From Pedobacter sp. (GTDB lineage Bacteria > Bacteroidota > Bacteroidia > Sphingobacteriales > Sphingobacteriaceae), in contig JANXVH010000110.1 in the NCBI GenBank assembly GCA_025351765.1, positions 26,873-90,872 of the forward strand: a DNA stretch of 64,000 nucleotides, read 5' to 3'. Below the pieces are notes generated by a model. It worked only from the letters and a program-made list of their open reading frames with translations, ran no database searches and was not told the DNA's origin. The position numbers and the translations under genes were made by a program. Positions 16,539 through 26,690 of the stretch are shown here, in pieces (position 1 is the first letter of the stretch; each line of letters begins with the position of its first letter).

Positions 16539-18362
16539 CTACTGTTTTAGAGAGGACTCGGCAACTTGTGTGGCGAAATAAGTAAGCAGGGTTTTCAGCT
16601 GCGACTTGTTTAAGCAAGGAGCCAATTCTGCTTCTGTCGCTTCTCTTATTTTTTTGACTGATTTGAAATGCCTTAAAAGCTTATCTGCTGTTGTTTTGCC
16701 TATCCCAGGTATTTCTTCCAGTTCAGTCTTCAATGTGCCTTGGTCTCTTTTTTTGCGGTGGAAGGTAATCCCGAACCTATGTGCTTCATCCCTAAGCTGC
16801 TGTATTACCTTTAAGGTCTCTGATTTTTTGTCAAGATATAACGGATAGGAATCGCCTGGATAATACAATTCTTCTAATCGCTTCGCTATGCCAATAACCG
16901 TTACTCTTTTTTCTATACCTAGTTTTTTAAGACTTGTCATGGCTGATGATAGTTGCCCTTTACCACCATCTATGATGATCAACTGAGGCAATGTGTCTTC
17001 TTCTTCCAGCATTCGCTTATATCGTCTGTAAACTGCTTCCTCCATCGTGGCAAAATCGTTTGGTCCTTCTACTGTTTTAACATTGAAATGCCGGTAATCT
17101 TTTTTTGAAGGCCTGGCATCCTTAAATACCACTATTGCGGATACGGGATATTTTCCCTGGAAGTTGGAGTTGTCAAAACATTCGATATGCTTAGGAAGCT
17201 GTGTTAAACGAAGATCCTTCTGCATTTGGGTAAGTATACGATCAGTACGCAGGTCTGGATTGAGTTGCTCATATTGGTTTAGTTTTTCTTTTTTAAAGAA
17301 GAGTACGTTTTTCTGACTTAGCTCCAGCAATTTTTTCTTTTCACCAAGTTTAGGCACTGTAAACTTAAGTGTAGTATCTTCCAATATGATTTCAAATTGT
17401 ACAATGATTTCTCTTGATGTACTATGAAACTTGGTTCGGAATTCAGCGATAGCAATGGTTAATAGTTCTTCGTCACTTTCGTCCAACCGCTTCTTGATCT
17501 CTATGGTTTGAGTTTGGATAATGCTTCCATTCATTACCTTTAGGTAATTAACGAATGCATAACGCTCATCGGAAGCAATGCTAACCACATCTATATTGGT
17601 GATGGCGCTGTTAACAACTGTGGACTTACTCTGATACTTTTCAAGAACAAGAAGTTTTCTTTGATATTTATGCGCGTATTCGAAATTAAGCTCTTCAACT
17701 GCAGTTTTGATGACTTGCTTTACATCCCTTATTACATTGCCAATTTTACCGTTAAGAATTTCTTTTATTTCCTCGATATTGTTGTCATAATCTTCCTCCG
17801 ATTGGTAATCCTGACAAGGCCCTTTACAATTGCCAATCTGATATTCTAGGCAAACTTTAAATTTACCATCGTCGATATTTTTCTTGTTTAAGGGGAGGTT
17901 ACAAGTCCTAAGCGTATAAGTTTCTTTGATGAGATCCAGAATAGTATGCATCATACCAACAGAGGCATAAGGCCCAAAGTAGATTGAACCATCCTTTACC
18001 ATATTCCTTGTCCAGAATACCCTTGGGAAATGTTCTTTTTTGATAATAATCCAGGGGTATGTCTTGTCGTCCTTCAACATAATGTTGTAACGGGGCTGAT
18101 GCTTTTTTATCAGGCTGTTTTCCAACAACCACGCATCAATTTCGGTATCAACAATGGTAAATGTGATTTTTCGGATACGTGAGACCAACACCTTGGTTTT
18201 TCCGTTCATTTGATTGTCCTTATTGAAATAGGAGCCAACCCTGTTTCGGAGGTCTTTTGCTTTGCCTATATAGATTAAAAGGTCGTCGCTATCCCAATAC
18301 TGGTATACACCAGGTTTATGGGGAATATCGGCCAATGCCTTTTTATAGTCGAAAGCACTCAT
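16539..18362 (-). CDS. uvrC: Excinuclease ABC subunit C
   Basis: UvrC makes both incisions in nucleotide excision repair. The 607-aa protein has an N-terminal GIY-YIG nuclease (GVYQYWDSDDLLIYIGKAKD), a UVR/UvrB-binding segment around residues 200-240, the RNase H-like C-terminal nuclease (ECFDNSNFQGKYPVSAIVVF and LIIIDGGKGQLSSA) and a terminal helix-hairpin-helix (LEEIPGIGKTTADKLLRHF). Length and domains are complete. The pbp gene lies 22 bases upstream on the same strand. Confidence 0.98.
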   Translation of the reverse strand: MSAFDYKKALADIPHKPGVYQYWDSDDLLIYIGKAKDLRNRVGSYFNKDNQMNGKTKVLVSRIRKITFTIVDTEIDAWLLENSLIKKHQPRYNIMLKDDKTYPWIIIKKEHFPRVFWTRNMVKDGSIYFGPYASVGMMHTILDLIKETYTLRTCNLPLNKKNIDDGKFKVCLEYQIGNCKGPCQDYQSEEDYDNNIEEIKEILNGKIGNVIRDVKQVIKTAVEELNFEYAHKYQRKLLVLEKYQSKSTVVNSAITNIDVVSIASDERYAFVNYLKVMNGSIIQTQTIEIKKRLDESDEELLTIAIAEFRTKFHSTSREIIVQFEIILEDTTLKFTVPKLGEKKKLLELSQKNVLFFKKEKLNQYEQLNPDLRTDRILTQMQKDLRLTQLPKHIECFDNSNFQGKYPVSAIVVFKDARPSKKDYRHFNVKTVEGPNDFATMEEAVYRRYKRMLEEEDTLPQLIIIDGGKGQLSSAMTSLKKLGIEKRVTVIGIAKRLEELYYPGDSYPLYLDKKSETLKVIQQLRDEAHRFGITFHRKKRDQGTLKTELEEIPGIGKTTADKLLRHFKSVKKIREATEAELAPCLNKSQLKTLLTYFATQVAESSLKQ

Positions 18363-18383
18363 AACGGCAAATTGTGGTTATTA

Positions 18384-20606
18384 TTAAAAGCCCAGCTTCT
18401 CGTCCAGATCAGTCTTTTGTTCTTGCTGCTGGTATTGATTACAATCAAAAGTAATGGAAACTCCATTCTTTGGAGGTTCGAAGTCGGCCTTTGAAATCTT
18501 AAGTTGTGGATTGGCGTATACCCTTTTCATGAACCCTGCAAAAATAGGCAGGGCAGTTGTCGCACCATCACCTTGAGCAGTACTAGTAAAGTGGAATGCA
18601 CGGTCTTCACATCCCGTCCAAACGCCTGCAACTAATTGCGGACTAATTCCCATAAACCAACCATCAGAATTATTTTGTGTAGTACCTGTCTTACCCCCTA
18701 TGGGTGCTTTTACCCCATATTTTCCGGCGAGTCTCCAGCCAGTACCGCTGGTAACTACACCGCGCAACATTCGGGTCATGACATAAGCGACTTCCTCATT
18801 CATGGCTGGAACAGGAATTGGTTTTTCCGTATGCAACACTACACCATTCCTATCCTCTATCCTTAAAATATAGGTAGGTTTGATCCATACTCCCCTGTTG
18901 GCAAATACGCTATACGCACCAACCATATCATAGACAGAAGCATCAAAAGAACCAAGAGCAATAGAGGGATAAGCGGGAACATCAGTAGTGATGCCCATCT
19001 TTTTTGCAAGTGTAGCAACTGCAGTAGCGCCAACCTGTTTCATCAAATAGGCTGCAATATAGTTCTGTGAAAGAGCCAAGCCTTTTTGTAAAGTTAGATA
19101 ACCAGGTACTGTGCCAGAAGAACGTGGTGTCCAGGGCTCACTGCCCGGAACTTCAATTGTTACTGGCTCGTTCAAAACAGTGAAACAAGGTGAATATCCA
19201 TTTTCTATGGCAACAGAATAAGTAAATGGCTTTGCAGTAGAACCCACCTGACGGGTTCCCATTTTAACCTGATCGTATTTAAAATGCTCATAATTTATAC
19301 CACCAACCCATGCTTTTACAAAACCAGTCTGTGGATCCATGGCCATCATCGAATTGCGCAATAACATCTTATAATACTTTACGGAATCTATTGGTTTCAT
19401 TAAAGTATCAATATTTCCCTTCCAGGTAAAGATGGATAATTTAGTAGGCGTATTAAAATCAGCTTTGATTTCCTCCTCAGATTTTCCTTCCAATTGCAAA
19501 GCTTTATATCTGTCTGACCGTTTAACACCCTGTTCGATTTGTATTTCCTTGCCTTTAAAAGGGTTGCGGCCCTTCCAGCTGTTAATAAATGACATCTGCA
19601 GAGTGCGCATGTATTCCTTCTGGGCTTCTTCCGCATACAGTTGCATGTCGTAATTAATAGTGGTGATGACCCTTAACCCATCGCGGTCCAGATCATATGG
19701 TGTACCATCAGGTTTTGTAATAGAGCGCTCTTCAAAGATTTTGCGAATATCATTTTTAAGTACGGCTCTAAAATAAGGAGCAATTCCATCGTTAACTGTT
19801 GCTGCGCTAAATACTAGGCCTAGCGGCTTCTCCTGCTCGGTTTGAAGTTCCTGCGCTGTCATTAATTCTGCCTTAACCATTAAACCCATGATGGTGTTTC
19901 TGCGGGCAAGCGCACGGTCTGGGTTACGGGTAGGAGAATACCGAGTAATGCCTTTAAGGATTCCGATTAGGGTAGCAGATTGTGCTACCGTTAATTTACT
20001 TGGAGTAGTATTAAAATATACCCTTGCTGCAGATTTAATACCATAGGCCTGGTTACCAAAATCAACGGTGTTGAGGTACATTACAATGATCTCCTCTTTA
20101 GTGTAATTCCTTTCCAGTTTAACTGCGATTACCCATTCTTTAAATTTTTGAAGTACCCTTTTGAAGAAGTTCTTTTGCCGGGCTTCATCAGAAAAAAGGT
20201 TAAATGCCAGTTGTTGGGTAATGGTACTGCCGCCCTGTTTTTTTCCAACCAGGTTATAAAAGAAGATGGTAAAAGTTCTTTTGAAATCAATGCCTGAATG
20301 CTCATTGAAGCGGACATCCTCTGTAGCGATCAATGCGTTCAACACATTTTTTGATATCTCAGGATAAGTAACATTGGATCTGTTTTGTACAAAATAGGTA
20401 CCGAGGATTCGGCCATCATCTGTAACAATTTCTGATGCCTGATTACTTTTTGGATGTTCAATGTCTCTGAATGAAGGTAATGGGCCAAACAATTCATAAC
20501 CGATCATGACGATGAACAATGCGAAAAATGCAATGGCACCAATTAATAATTTCCACAACGTAAAATTATATCCGCTAATATCTTGTTGTGAAAGTGACTT
20601 ATTCAT
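18384..20606 (-). CDS. Class A penicillin-binding protein (PBP1A family)
   Basis: This bifunctional peptidoglycan glycosyltransferase/transpeptidase is 740 aa. One N-terminal TM helix (about 17-40) is followed by the GT51 domain with the catalytic Glu in ATEDVRFNEHSGID and GGSTITQQLAFNL, then the transpeptidase with the nucleophile Ser in GSTAKPFTY, SQNYIAAYLM and GKTGTTQNNSDGWF. All three penicillin-binding motifs are present. The porW-like gene stops one base before this start, so the two are probably translated from one mRNA. Confidence 0.96.
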   Translation of the reverse strand: MNKSLSQQDISGYNFTLWKLLIGAIAFFALFIVMIGYELFGPLPSFRDIEHPKSNQASEIVTDDGRILGTYFVQNRSNVTYPEISKNVLNALIATEDVRFNEHSGIDFKRTFTIFFYNLVGKKQGGSTITQQLAFNLFSDEARQKNFFKRVLQKFKEWVIAVKLERNYTKEEIIVMYLNTVDFGNQAYGIKSAARVYFNTTPSKLTVAQSATLIGILKGITRYSPTRNPDRALARRNTIMGLMVKAELMTAQELQTEQEKPLGLVFSAATVNDGIAPYFRAVLKNDIRKIFEERSITKPDGTPYDLDRDGLRVITTINYDMQLYAEEAQKEYMRTLQMSFINSWKGRNPFKGKEIQIEQGVKRSDRYKALQLEGKSEEEIKADFNTPTKLSIFTWKGNIDTLMKPIDSVKYYKMLLRNSMMAMDPQTGFVKAWVGGINYEHFKYDQVKMGTRQVGSTAKPFTYSVAIENGYSPCFTVLNEPVTIEVPGSEPWTPRSSGTVPGYLTLQKGLALSQNYIAAYLMKQVGATAVATLAKKMGITTDVPAYPSIALGSFDASVYDMVGAYSVFANRGVWIKPTYILRIEDRNGVVLHTEKPIPVPAMNEEVAYVMTRMLRGVVTSGTGWRLAGKYGVKAPIGGKTGTTQNNSDGWFMGISPQLVAGVWTGCEDRAFHFTSTAQGDGATTALPIFAGFMKRVYANPQLKISKADFEPPKNGVSITFDCNQYQQQEQKTDLDEKLGF

Positions 20607-20607
20607 G

Positions 20608-23367
20608 CTAATAATTGTTTTTGTAGAAGTCTAAATATTTGTCTAGTAATGCTTTGCTGCTCAATTTGTCAAAATTCGCTTTACTGATAATAAAGCTGCT
20701 GTATATGTTAACGGGAACCTTCATGATTTGTTTCAGTTGAGGAACAATACCGCCAGCATAAGCTTTAGCCTCGTCAAAATTACTAAAGTTCCCTACATAA
20801 ATCAGTTGGTCATTGTCAAATTCTTTAAGCTGGTGGCGTAGATTACTGCCTGTGTAGTTGCCTCTATTGAACTGGCCGATCCCAAAGCGGGAAGAACTAA
20901 GAGTTAATGAGGCATCGGCAACATCTACTACGAAATAATATATTGAGGAAGGTGCATTGTTAAAAGTTCCATCACTTTTTACGGCGTTAGCATCAGTTAA
21001 AGTCGGATTTTGAATTGATTGAGTTGCTGGGATTACATCCTGCTTAGTTGGATTGTTCTGAGTTATAATAGGTGTGATAGTTTTTGAGATATTTGTGGCA
21101 ATAGGCTGCGAATAATTAGGATCTGTAAAGGGCGGCTCGTTAGGATCAAAATCAACCAGTGCAATTTTTCTTTTCCTGAAATCATCCAAGTGCAGATTAA
21201 TATAACCAAGATGTTCTTTAACCAATGGTGTAATCAACTGATCGTCGGGATAGGAGACAAGGATTTGATTGAAAGCAATAATTAGGCTGTCGACAGGGTA
21301 AGAACGACCAATGGAAATCGCCTTTAAATAAGAAAATTGAGCAGCAAGGAATGTATTTGGTGGTTTCTCTGACGTAGTTACACTTTTAATAACATTGCTA
21401 AAATCCTTATTTAGGTATTGGTCGAATACCATATTATATTGTTTGGTGATTATTACTTCGGCTTCTGACTGTCTCATGGAAAAAGAAGGATCGGTAATAG
21501 TTTTAGTGTACGAGGAATTTGGAAAATCCTTTAATACCTTGTTTTTATACTCATCGGAAACCTTGGGATTATCTGTTCGGTTGATCAGGTAAAGGCTGTA
21601 ATAGATGGCGTCAAGATGATTATTTGCCGGGAAGTGATTGAGTAGGGTAAGATATACTTGCTGAGCCTCGATTGGATCATTTAACTCTTGTAGGTAGAAA
21701 CTGGCAATTTCGTAATAAGAATCAATAATCTTTTGATTAGAGGTTTTAACAAGATCTGGTGTTAAAGGGAGCATAGAGCGATATAGCTGCACTAAAGATT
21801 GATTATCTACTAAATTATTCTTTAACGAATCTCCGGGCAAAGGTACTGTACTGGTACTGCTGGTTACATCCTGCATAGTTGCTTGTGCAGAACTTCTGAT
21901 ACTTTGTCGCCAATTATTCTCCAGTTTACGGCCTCCCCATTTTTTTCTAAAATCTGAGAAACCCATACTAATTGCTGCAGCATTACTGAAATAAAAAGAT
22001 CCTGTAGCCGCCGAAGCCCTATTACTAAGAGGCTGATAATTATAATCTATTGTTTGCCCGTTGATGAGATTTTGTTTTTCTATTGCAGGGTTTACGAAGT
22101 TTTGGAGTCGTAACTGTCGGTCTTGAATTGGCAATTTCGCGATAGCTTGCAGGGTCTCTTCCAGTGTAATGGATTGATATCTTTGGGTAAGGTATTCAAG
22201 ATTTAAGTTTTTTTTAAGGATAAATTCATAGCCAGGGTAATTTGTTGGTAGAACAGCAACAGCACTGTCGTAGTACGACTTGGCTTTTAAATAATCTTTG
22301 AGGTATCGGAAATTAAGGTTCGCTATGCGTAGGTAAGAAAGACCCTTTTGATATTGGTTGGAAGTTGCAACACGGATAGAGGTTAAGTAATTGGTTTGCG
22401 CATCCTTATAAGAACCTGCAGCACTAAAATCTTCTGCGATTTGAAAATAAACCTGGTCATTATAGTCCAGGTTTTTATCGTCTTTTAGAAGGGATAACAA
22501 TTGAGTCTGTTTATCGATCTGTTCGCCATCGGCAGTTTTAAGGCGTACCTGGTTCAGCTTTGCATTGAAATACATTTCGAAGGGAGCATTACTTTTTTCT
22601 ACCTTTCTGTATTGCGAGAGCGCTTCAGGAATGTTTTTTTGCTTTTCGTATAACTGGGCGAGGATGTAGACCCACCGGATCTTATCCAGTCGGGAATTAC
22701 TTGCTTTAATGGCGTCCTTTAAGTAGGAAATCGCTGCTGCGTCATTGTTATGGTAAATGCTCATTTGGGCCATGGTAGCAAAGGGTTCCGAAAGAATGGA
22801 GCCAGCCTTTACACGGGGCAATGCAGCTTCCAGACTATCTAAAACTATGTTTGCAGTACTGATTCTATTGATTCGCATCAAGCTGCGGGCTTGCCAGTCG
22901 AGCGCTTCTATATAACTACTGGCATTACTTTTATAGGCTTTTGCTGCGTAATCCAAGTACTCTGCCGCGGTAAAATAGTTACCGTTATAAAAGTTTGCTT
23001 TACCGAGAAGGATGTAAGCATCATCAATATAATTACTGAAGTTTTTCTCCAGAATTATAGTTTGAGCTTTCTTAATAATCGCATCCATGCCCTTAATGTT
23101 GAGGGAAGTAACAAGTTGATTATTGTCTATCGCCGGCGCGATATACACCGGTAAGATCTGATCGTAATTGTCTTTGAAGGTTTCTATAAGCTCCAGTTTA
23201 TGATTATTTAGCGCTATATTGGCATTATAAATGTAATTGTAGCGGGCGGTGAAATTCTGCATCCCCCTGCTGGTTGCCGTGTCTTTTTGTGAACCGCAAG
23301 CCAAGATTATGCAAGCGCATAAACTAAATACTAATAACTTTAAAATATATAAACCAGAGATTTTCAA
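20608..23367 (-). CDS. porW: T9SS-associated TPR lipoprotein, PorW/SprE-like
   Basis: The 919-aa lipoprotein has the lipobox CIILACGSQ and a long run of tetratricopeptide-type helical repeats (for example YIDDAYILLGKANFYNGNYF and YLRIANLNFRYLKDYLKAKS), then a Gln/Asn/Thr-rich linker and a C-terminal alpha/beta domain near residues 800-915. The N-terminal NFTARYNYIYNANIALNNHK segment and overall plan match PorW/SprE, an outer-membrane lipoprotein needed for type IX secretion. The call is by architecture and recall, not by search. It is divergent from the ATP synthase operon and one base upstream of the class A PBP. Confidence 0.8.
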   Translation of the reverse strand: MKISGLYILKLLVFSLCACIILACGSQKDTATSRGMQNFTARYNYIYNANIALNNHKLELIETFKDNYDQILPVYIAPAIDNNQLVTSLNIKGMDAIIKKAQTIILEKNFSNYIDDAYILLGKANFYNGNYFTAAEYLDYAAKAYKSNASSYIEALDWQARSLMRINRISTANIVLDSLEAALPRVKAGSILSEPFATMAQMSIYHNNDAAAISYLKDAIKASNSRLDKIRWVYILAQLYEKQKNIPEALSQYRKVEKSNAPFEMYFNAKLNQVRLKTADGEQIDKQTQLLSLLKDDKNLDYNDQVYFQIAEDFSAAGSYKDAQTNYLTSIRVATSNQYQKGLSYLRIANLNFRYLKDYLKAKSYYDSAVAVLPTNYPGYEFILKKNLNLEYLTQRYQSITLEETLQAIAKLPIQDRQLRLQNFVNPAIEKQNLINGQTIDYNYQPLSNRASAATGSFYFSNAAAISMGFSDFRKKWGGRKLENNWRQSIRSSAQATMQDVTSSTSTVPLPGDSLKNNLVDNQSLVQLYRSMLPLTPDLVKTSNQKIIDSYYEIASFYLQELNDPIEAQQVYLTLLNHFPANNHLDAIYYSLYLINRTDNPKVSDEYKNKVLKDFPNSSYTKTITDPSFSMRQSEAEVIITKQYNMVFDQYLNKDFSNVIKSVTTSEKPPNTFLAAQFSYLKAISIGRSYPVDSLIIAFNQILVSYPDDQLITPLVKEHLGYINLHLDDFRKRKIALVDFDPNEPPFTDPNYSQPIATNISKTITPIITQNNPTKQDVIPATQSIQNPTLTDANAVKSDGTFNNAPSSIYYFVVDVADASLTLSSSRFGIGQFNRGNYTGSNLRHQLKEFDNDQLIYVGNFSNFDEAKAYAGGIVPQLKQIMKVPVNIYSSFIISKANFDKLSSKALLDKYLDFYKNNY

Positions 23368-23466
23368 AAATGGGGATAGGTTAGTGTTTAAAATTACAAA
23401 ATATATGCAAAAGTATTTTATTCATTAATAAGTTCCTCACTAAATATGAATAATTAACTTAAGGCT

Positions 23467-23682
23467 ATGAACGATAAAAATAAACAGGGGAGTAATTTTG
23501 CCAGGTATTCTTCAATAAGCTTCCAGATGCTGGGTACAATTGGCCTTTTTGCTTTTGCGGGATATAAGCTGGATGCTTACCGACAATCCAAAACACCAAT
23601 ATTTACCGCATTGCTGAGTTTAGTGGGGGTAGTCATTTCATTGTATCAGGTGGTGCGGCAACTCAATAAAAAGGAAGATTAG
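23467..23682 (+). CDS. atpZ: AtpZ/AtpI-like small membrane protein
   Basis: A 71-aa protein with two hydrophobic helices (about 21-36 and 44-62) and the family-like ARYSSISFQMLGTIGLFAFA. AtpZ-type proteins lie at the head of F-ATP synthase operons and, with AtpI, are linked to assembly of the c-ring or Mg/Ca transport. It is first in the atp cluster here, 44 bases before the next gene. Confidence 0.8.
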   Translation: MNDKNKQGSNFARYSSISFQMLGTIGLFAFAGYKLDAYRQSKTPIFTALLSLVGVVISLYQVVRQLNKKED

Positions 23683-23704
23683 CCTAAAGATGGCGTCAAT
23701 TTTC

Positions 23705-23712
23705 TACTTTTG
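23705..23712 (+). promoter_or_regulatory. Promoter core TACTTTTG inside the atp cluster
   Basis: A TAnnTTTG match 14 bases before the ATG of the atpI-like gene suggests that atpI-B-E can be transcribed independently of atpZ. Confidence 0.45.
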
Positions 23713-23726
23713 TAAAAAATATAAAA

Positions 23727-24113
23727 ATGACACTAGTTCGCTTTGCCATTTATTACTTGATTTTTACCCTGTTGCTAGGGGTTATTGCATTTGCTTTGCA
23801 AAGTGTGTATGTGGATGTAAAAATATTGGCCGATAAGTTCTGGCTGATCTTTGGTTTTTTGGCCGGGCTTACTTTTATTGCCTACGGGGTTGCTGATTTG
23901 GGGATAAAAAGGAACCCTGAAACGGGTATAATGGCGATTATGGGATCAATTGCAGTAAAGATGCTTTTTTCTATGGCTTTTGTGCTGATTTACAGCATTA
24001 AAAGTAAGGATAGAGGTCTTGTTTTTGTGCTCGATTTTTTTTCTTTATATTTATTGTTCTCCTGCTTTGAAATACACTGTCTGTTGCGTAACTTGCGCCA
24101 CCAAAATAAATAG
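23727..24113 (+). CDS. ATP synthase subunit I-like four-helix membrane protein
   Basis: The 128-aa protein is predicted to have four TM helices and short charged loops. It lacks strong sequence motifs; the assignment as an AtpI-type accessory protein rests on its position between atpZ and atpB and on topology. It is followed by atpB after 17 bases. Confidence 0.65.
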   Translation: MTLVRFAIYYLIFTLLLGVIAFALQSVYVDVKILADKFWLIFGFLAGLTFIAYGVADLGIKRNPETGIMAIMGSIAVKMLFSMAFVLIYSIKSKDRGLVFVLDFFSLYLLFSCFEIHCLLRNLRHQNK

Positions 24114-24130
24114 TAAAAATCTGCGACTAA

Positions 24131-25255
24131 ATGGATTGTAGCCACGTTTTTGAGTTTAGAGTTAATAGGTTAATAGTTGTTTTTGCGCTTTTTTTAGCGT
24201 TTTTTTCTGGTTCAGGAGCTTTTGCTCAGACTGATACTACCCATGTTGTTGATGAAGCTCACGCAGAAGCTCCGGCGAAAAAATTTGACATTGGAAAATT
24301 TGCACTTCATCACATTGCTGATTCACACAGCTGGCATGTAATTGGTGAAACTTACATCAATTTGCCTGTGATTTTGTATACAAAAAATGGAATGGTGACT
24401 TTTAGCTCTGGCGACTTTCATTACGATGATGAAGGGAAAAATGTTGTTGAGCGTAAAGGATTAAGATTTGTAAAATTACATGAGAAGATCTATTATGCAT
24501 CCGCTAATGTGAACGCGCATGGTCAATTTGTAGATCTGGATGAAAAACATCATGCTGCCAATGCCCGTCCTCTTGATGTATCGCTTACCAAGAATGCATG
24601 TACACTATTTTTGTCGATAATCGTTATTCTTGCTGTATTTCTAAATGTGGCTAACGGCTACAAGAAACGTAAAGGTAAATCCCCCAAAGGATTACAATCT
24701 TGGATGGAGCCGATTATATTATTTGTTCGTGACGATATTGCTAAGCCAAATCTGGGGCACAAGTACGAACGTTTTATGCCCTACTTGCTTACCGTATTTT
24801 TCTTTATCTGGTTTAACAATATGCTTGGATTGGTTCCATTTTTGCCAGGTGGTGCAAACTTAACTGGTAATATAGCGGTTACTTTGGTGCTTGCAGTTGC
24901 AACATTCTGTTTGACTGTTTTCAATGGCAATAAGTATTACTGGAAGCACATTTTTATGCCCGATGTGCCTTGGTGGATGTATATAGTTATGGTTCCTGTT
25001 GAGTTGTTTGGTATCTTTACAAAACCGATTGCATTAATGATCCGTTTGTTTGCTAATATTACTGCAGGTCACATTTTGGTGCTATCACTAATATGTCTAG
25101 TGTTTGTGTTTGATAGTTTGTATATAGCTCCTATATCAGTTGCCTTTGCTGTATTTATTGGTGCAATTGAATTATTGGTTGCTTTTATACAGGCGTTTAT
25201 ATTTACTATTTTGTCGGCCTTGTTTATAGGAATGGCAATTGAAGAGCATCATTAA
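24131..25255 (+). CDS. atpB: ATP synthase F0 subunit a
   Basis: Subunit a forms the two proton half-channels against the c-ring. The 374-aa protein is longer than the classical 250-270 aa because of a Bacteroidota-type N-terminal extension: a signal-like segment (about 12-33, ending SGAFAQ) and a periplasmic His/Asp-rich part up to about residue 150. The channel core follows, with the essential Arg in IALMIRLFANITAGH and conserved ELLVAFIQAFIFTILSALFI near the end. Confidence 0.96.
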   Translation: MDCSHVFEFRVNRLIVVFALFLAFFSGSGAFAQTDTTHVVDEAHAEAPAKKFDIGKFALHHIADSHSWHVIGETYINLPVILYTKNGMVTFSSGDFHYDDEGKNVVERKGLRFVKLHEKIYYASANVNAHGQFVDLDEKHHAANARPLDVSLTKNACTLFLSIIVILAVFLNVANGYKKRKGKSPKGLQSWMEPIILFVRDDIAKPNLGHKYERFMPYLLTVFFFIWFNNMLGLVPFLPGGANLTGNIAVTLVLAVATFCLTVFNGNKYYWKHIFMPDVPWWMYIVMVPVELFGIFTKPIALMIRLFANITAGHILVLSLICLVFVFDSLYIAPISVAFAVFIGAIELLVAFIQAFIFTILSALFIGMAIEEHH

Positions 25256-25504
<249 letters not shown>

Positions 25505-25512
25505 AATTAACT

Positions 25513-25542
25513 TGTGCCGGCTTTGTCCGGCACATTTTTTTT
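25513..25542 (+). terminator. Intercistronic terminator-like hairpin after atpE
   Basis: A perfect 8-bp GC-rich stem TGTGCCGG / CCGGCACA with the loop CTTTGT (25513-25534) is followed directly by eight T. It has the form of an intrinsic terminator but sits inside the operon, 32 bases before atpF. It is likely to attenuate transcription or protect the 3' end of atpE mRNA, which would favour excess subunit c. Confidence 0.7.
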
Positions 25543-25573
25543 AAAAGATTAGAAGATTATAAAATATATTTAA

Positions 25574-26068
25574 ATGGAATTATTAGTACCAGAATTTGGC
25601 TTGGTTATCCTTCAAACGATAGCGTTTTTACTGCTGATGTTCTTATTGGCTAAATTTGCATGGAAACCAGTTTTGGCCGCCATCAAAGAGCGAGAGCAAT
25701 CTATAGATGAAGCTTTGAATAAAGCGGAGCTTGCAAAACAGGAAATGATTCGTTTAACTGCTCAAAACGAGGGATTAATGAAAGAGGCTCGTGCAGAGCG
25801 TGATTTGATTTTGAAGGAAGCTAAAATACTAAAGGATAATATATTGCACGAAGCTAAAGCTCAGGCACATAATGAAGGTGTTAAGTTGATTGAGAAGGCA
25901 AAAATAGAAATTGAAAATCAAAAGAAAGCTGCTTTGGCTGAATTGAAAAATCAGGTTTCCAGCTTGTCACTTGACATTGCAGAGCGTGTGTTGAGAAATC
26001 AATTACAGGATAAGGTTAAGCAGCAGGAATTGGTTGCCAGTCTTTTAAAGGATGTAGAATTAAACTAG
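25574..26068 (+). CDS. atpF: ATP synthase F0 subunit b
   Basis: The 164-aa protein has one N-terminal TM helix (about residues 8-28), the usual FAWKPVLAAIKERE junction, and a long Lys/Glu/Ala-rich helix that dimerises as the peripheral stalk and binds subunit delta. The length is normal. It lies 18 bases before atpH. Confidence 0.95.
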   Translation: MELLVPEFGLVILQTIAFLLLMFLLAKFAWKPVLAAIKEREQSIDEALNKAELAKQEMIRLTAQNEGLMKEARAERDLILKEAKILKDNILHEAKAQAHNEGVKLIEKAKIEIENQKKAALAELKNQVSSLSLDIAERVLRNQLQDKVKQQELVASLLKDVELN

Positions 26069-26086
26069 TAAGAGCTAGATAAGAAC

Positions 26087-26635
26087 ATGTCGGAAAATAA
26101 AGCAGCATCGAGATACGCCAAGTCTATAATTGACCTTTCAAAAGAACAAAATACTTTTGAAGAAGTTAAGAATGACATGGTACTACTAGCAAAAATAATT
26201 GATCAAAATTCTGAACTAGGGTCCATTCTTAAGAACCCAATTATTCCTTTAGGTAAAAAGGTAGGAATTCTCAAAGATGTATTTGCAACAAAGGTGCAAC
26301 CTCTTACAAGTACCTTTATGAATCTTCTAGTGATGAAGGGACGTTCCTCTATTTTGTATGGTATTTCAAAAGCTTTTATTGAACAGTACAATGTCATTAA
26401 AGGTATAGTTATTGCTGAAGTTTCATCAGCAACTGAGCTCACTGACGAAAATATTAAAGAAATTGAGGCGATTGTTAAGAAAGAAACAAATGCAAACGAG
26501 GTATTGATCAAAACTAAAATAAGCGAGAAGCTAATTGGGGGTTTTGTGTTGAAAGTAGGAGACAAGCAATTTGATGCCAGCATCTTATATGGATTTAATA
26601 AACTAAAAAAAGAATTTGCTCAGGGTATTGTATAA
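26087..26635 (+). CDS. atpH: ATP synthase F1 subunit delta
   Basis: The 182-aa protein has an N-terminal helical domain (ASRYAKSIIDLSKEQNTF) and a C-terminal part with the family motif KTKISEKLIGGFVLKVGDKQ. It joins the top of the alpha3beta3 head to the subunit b stalk. The position between atpF and atpA is canonical. Confidence 0.95.
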   Translation: MSENKAASRYAKSIIDLSKEQNTFEEVKNDMVLLAKIIDQNSELGSILKNPIIPLGKKVGILKDVFATKVQPLTSTFMNLLVMKGRSSILYGISKAFIEQYNVIKGIVIAEVSSATELTDENIKEIEAIVKKETNANEVLIKTKISEKLIGGFVLKVGDKQFDASILYGFNKLKKEFAQGIV

Positions 26636-26690
26636 ATACGGCAACAATAAGATAACATTTACTGATTTACAAAAGAAATAATATAAAATT

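Noticed and set aside
25505..25573. End of an operon at the atpE hairpin
   Set aside because: atpF, atpH, atpA and atpG continue in canonical order on the same strand with no clear new promoter; attenuation is more likely than full termination.
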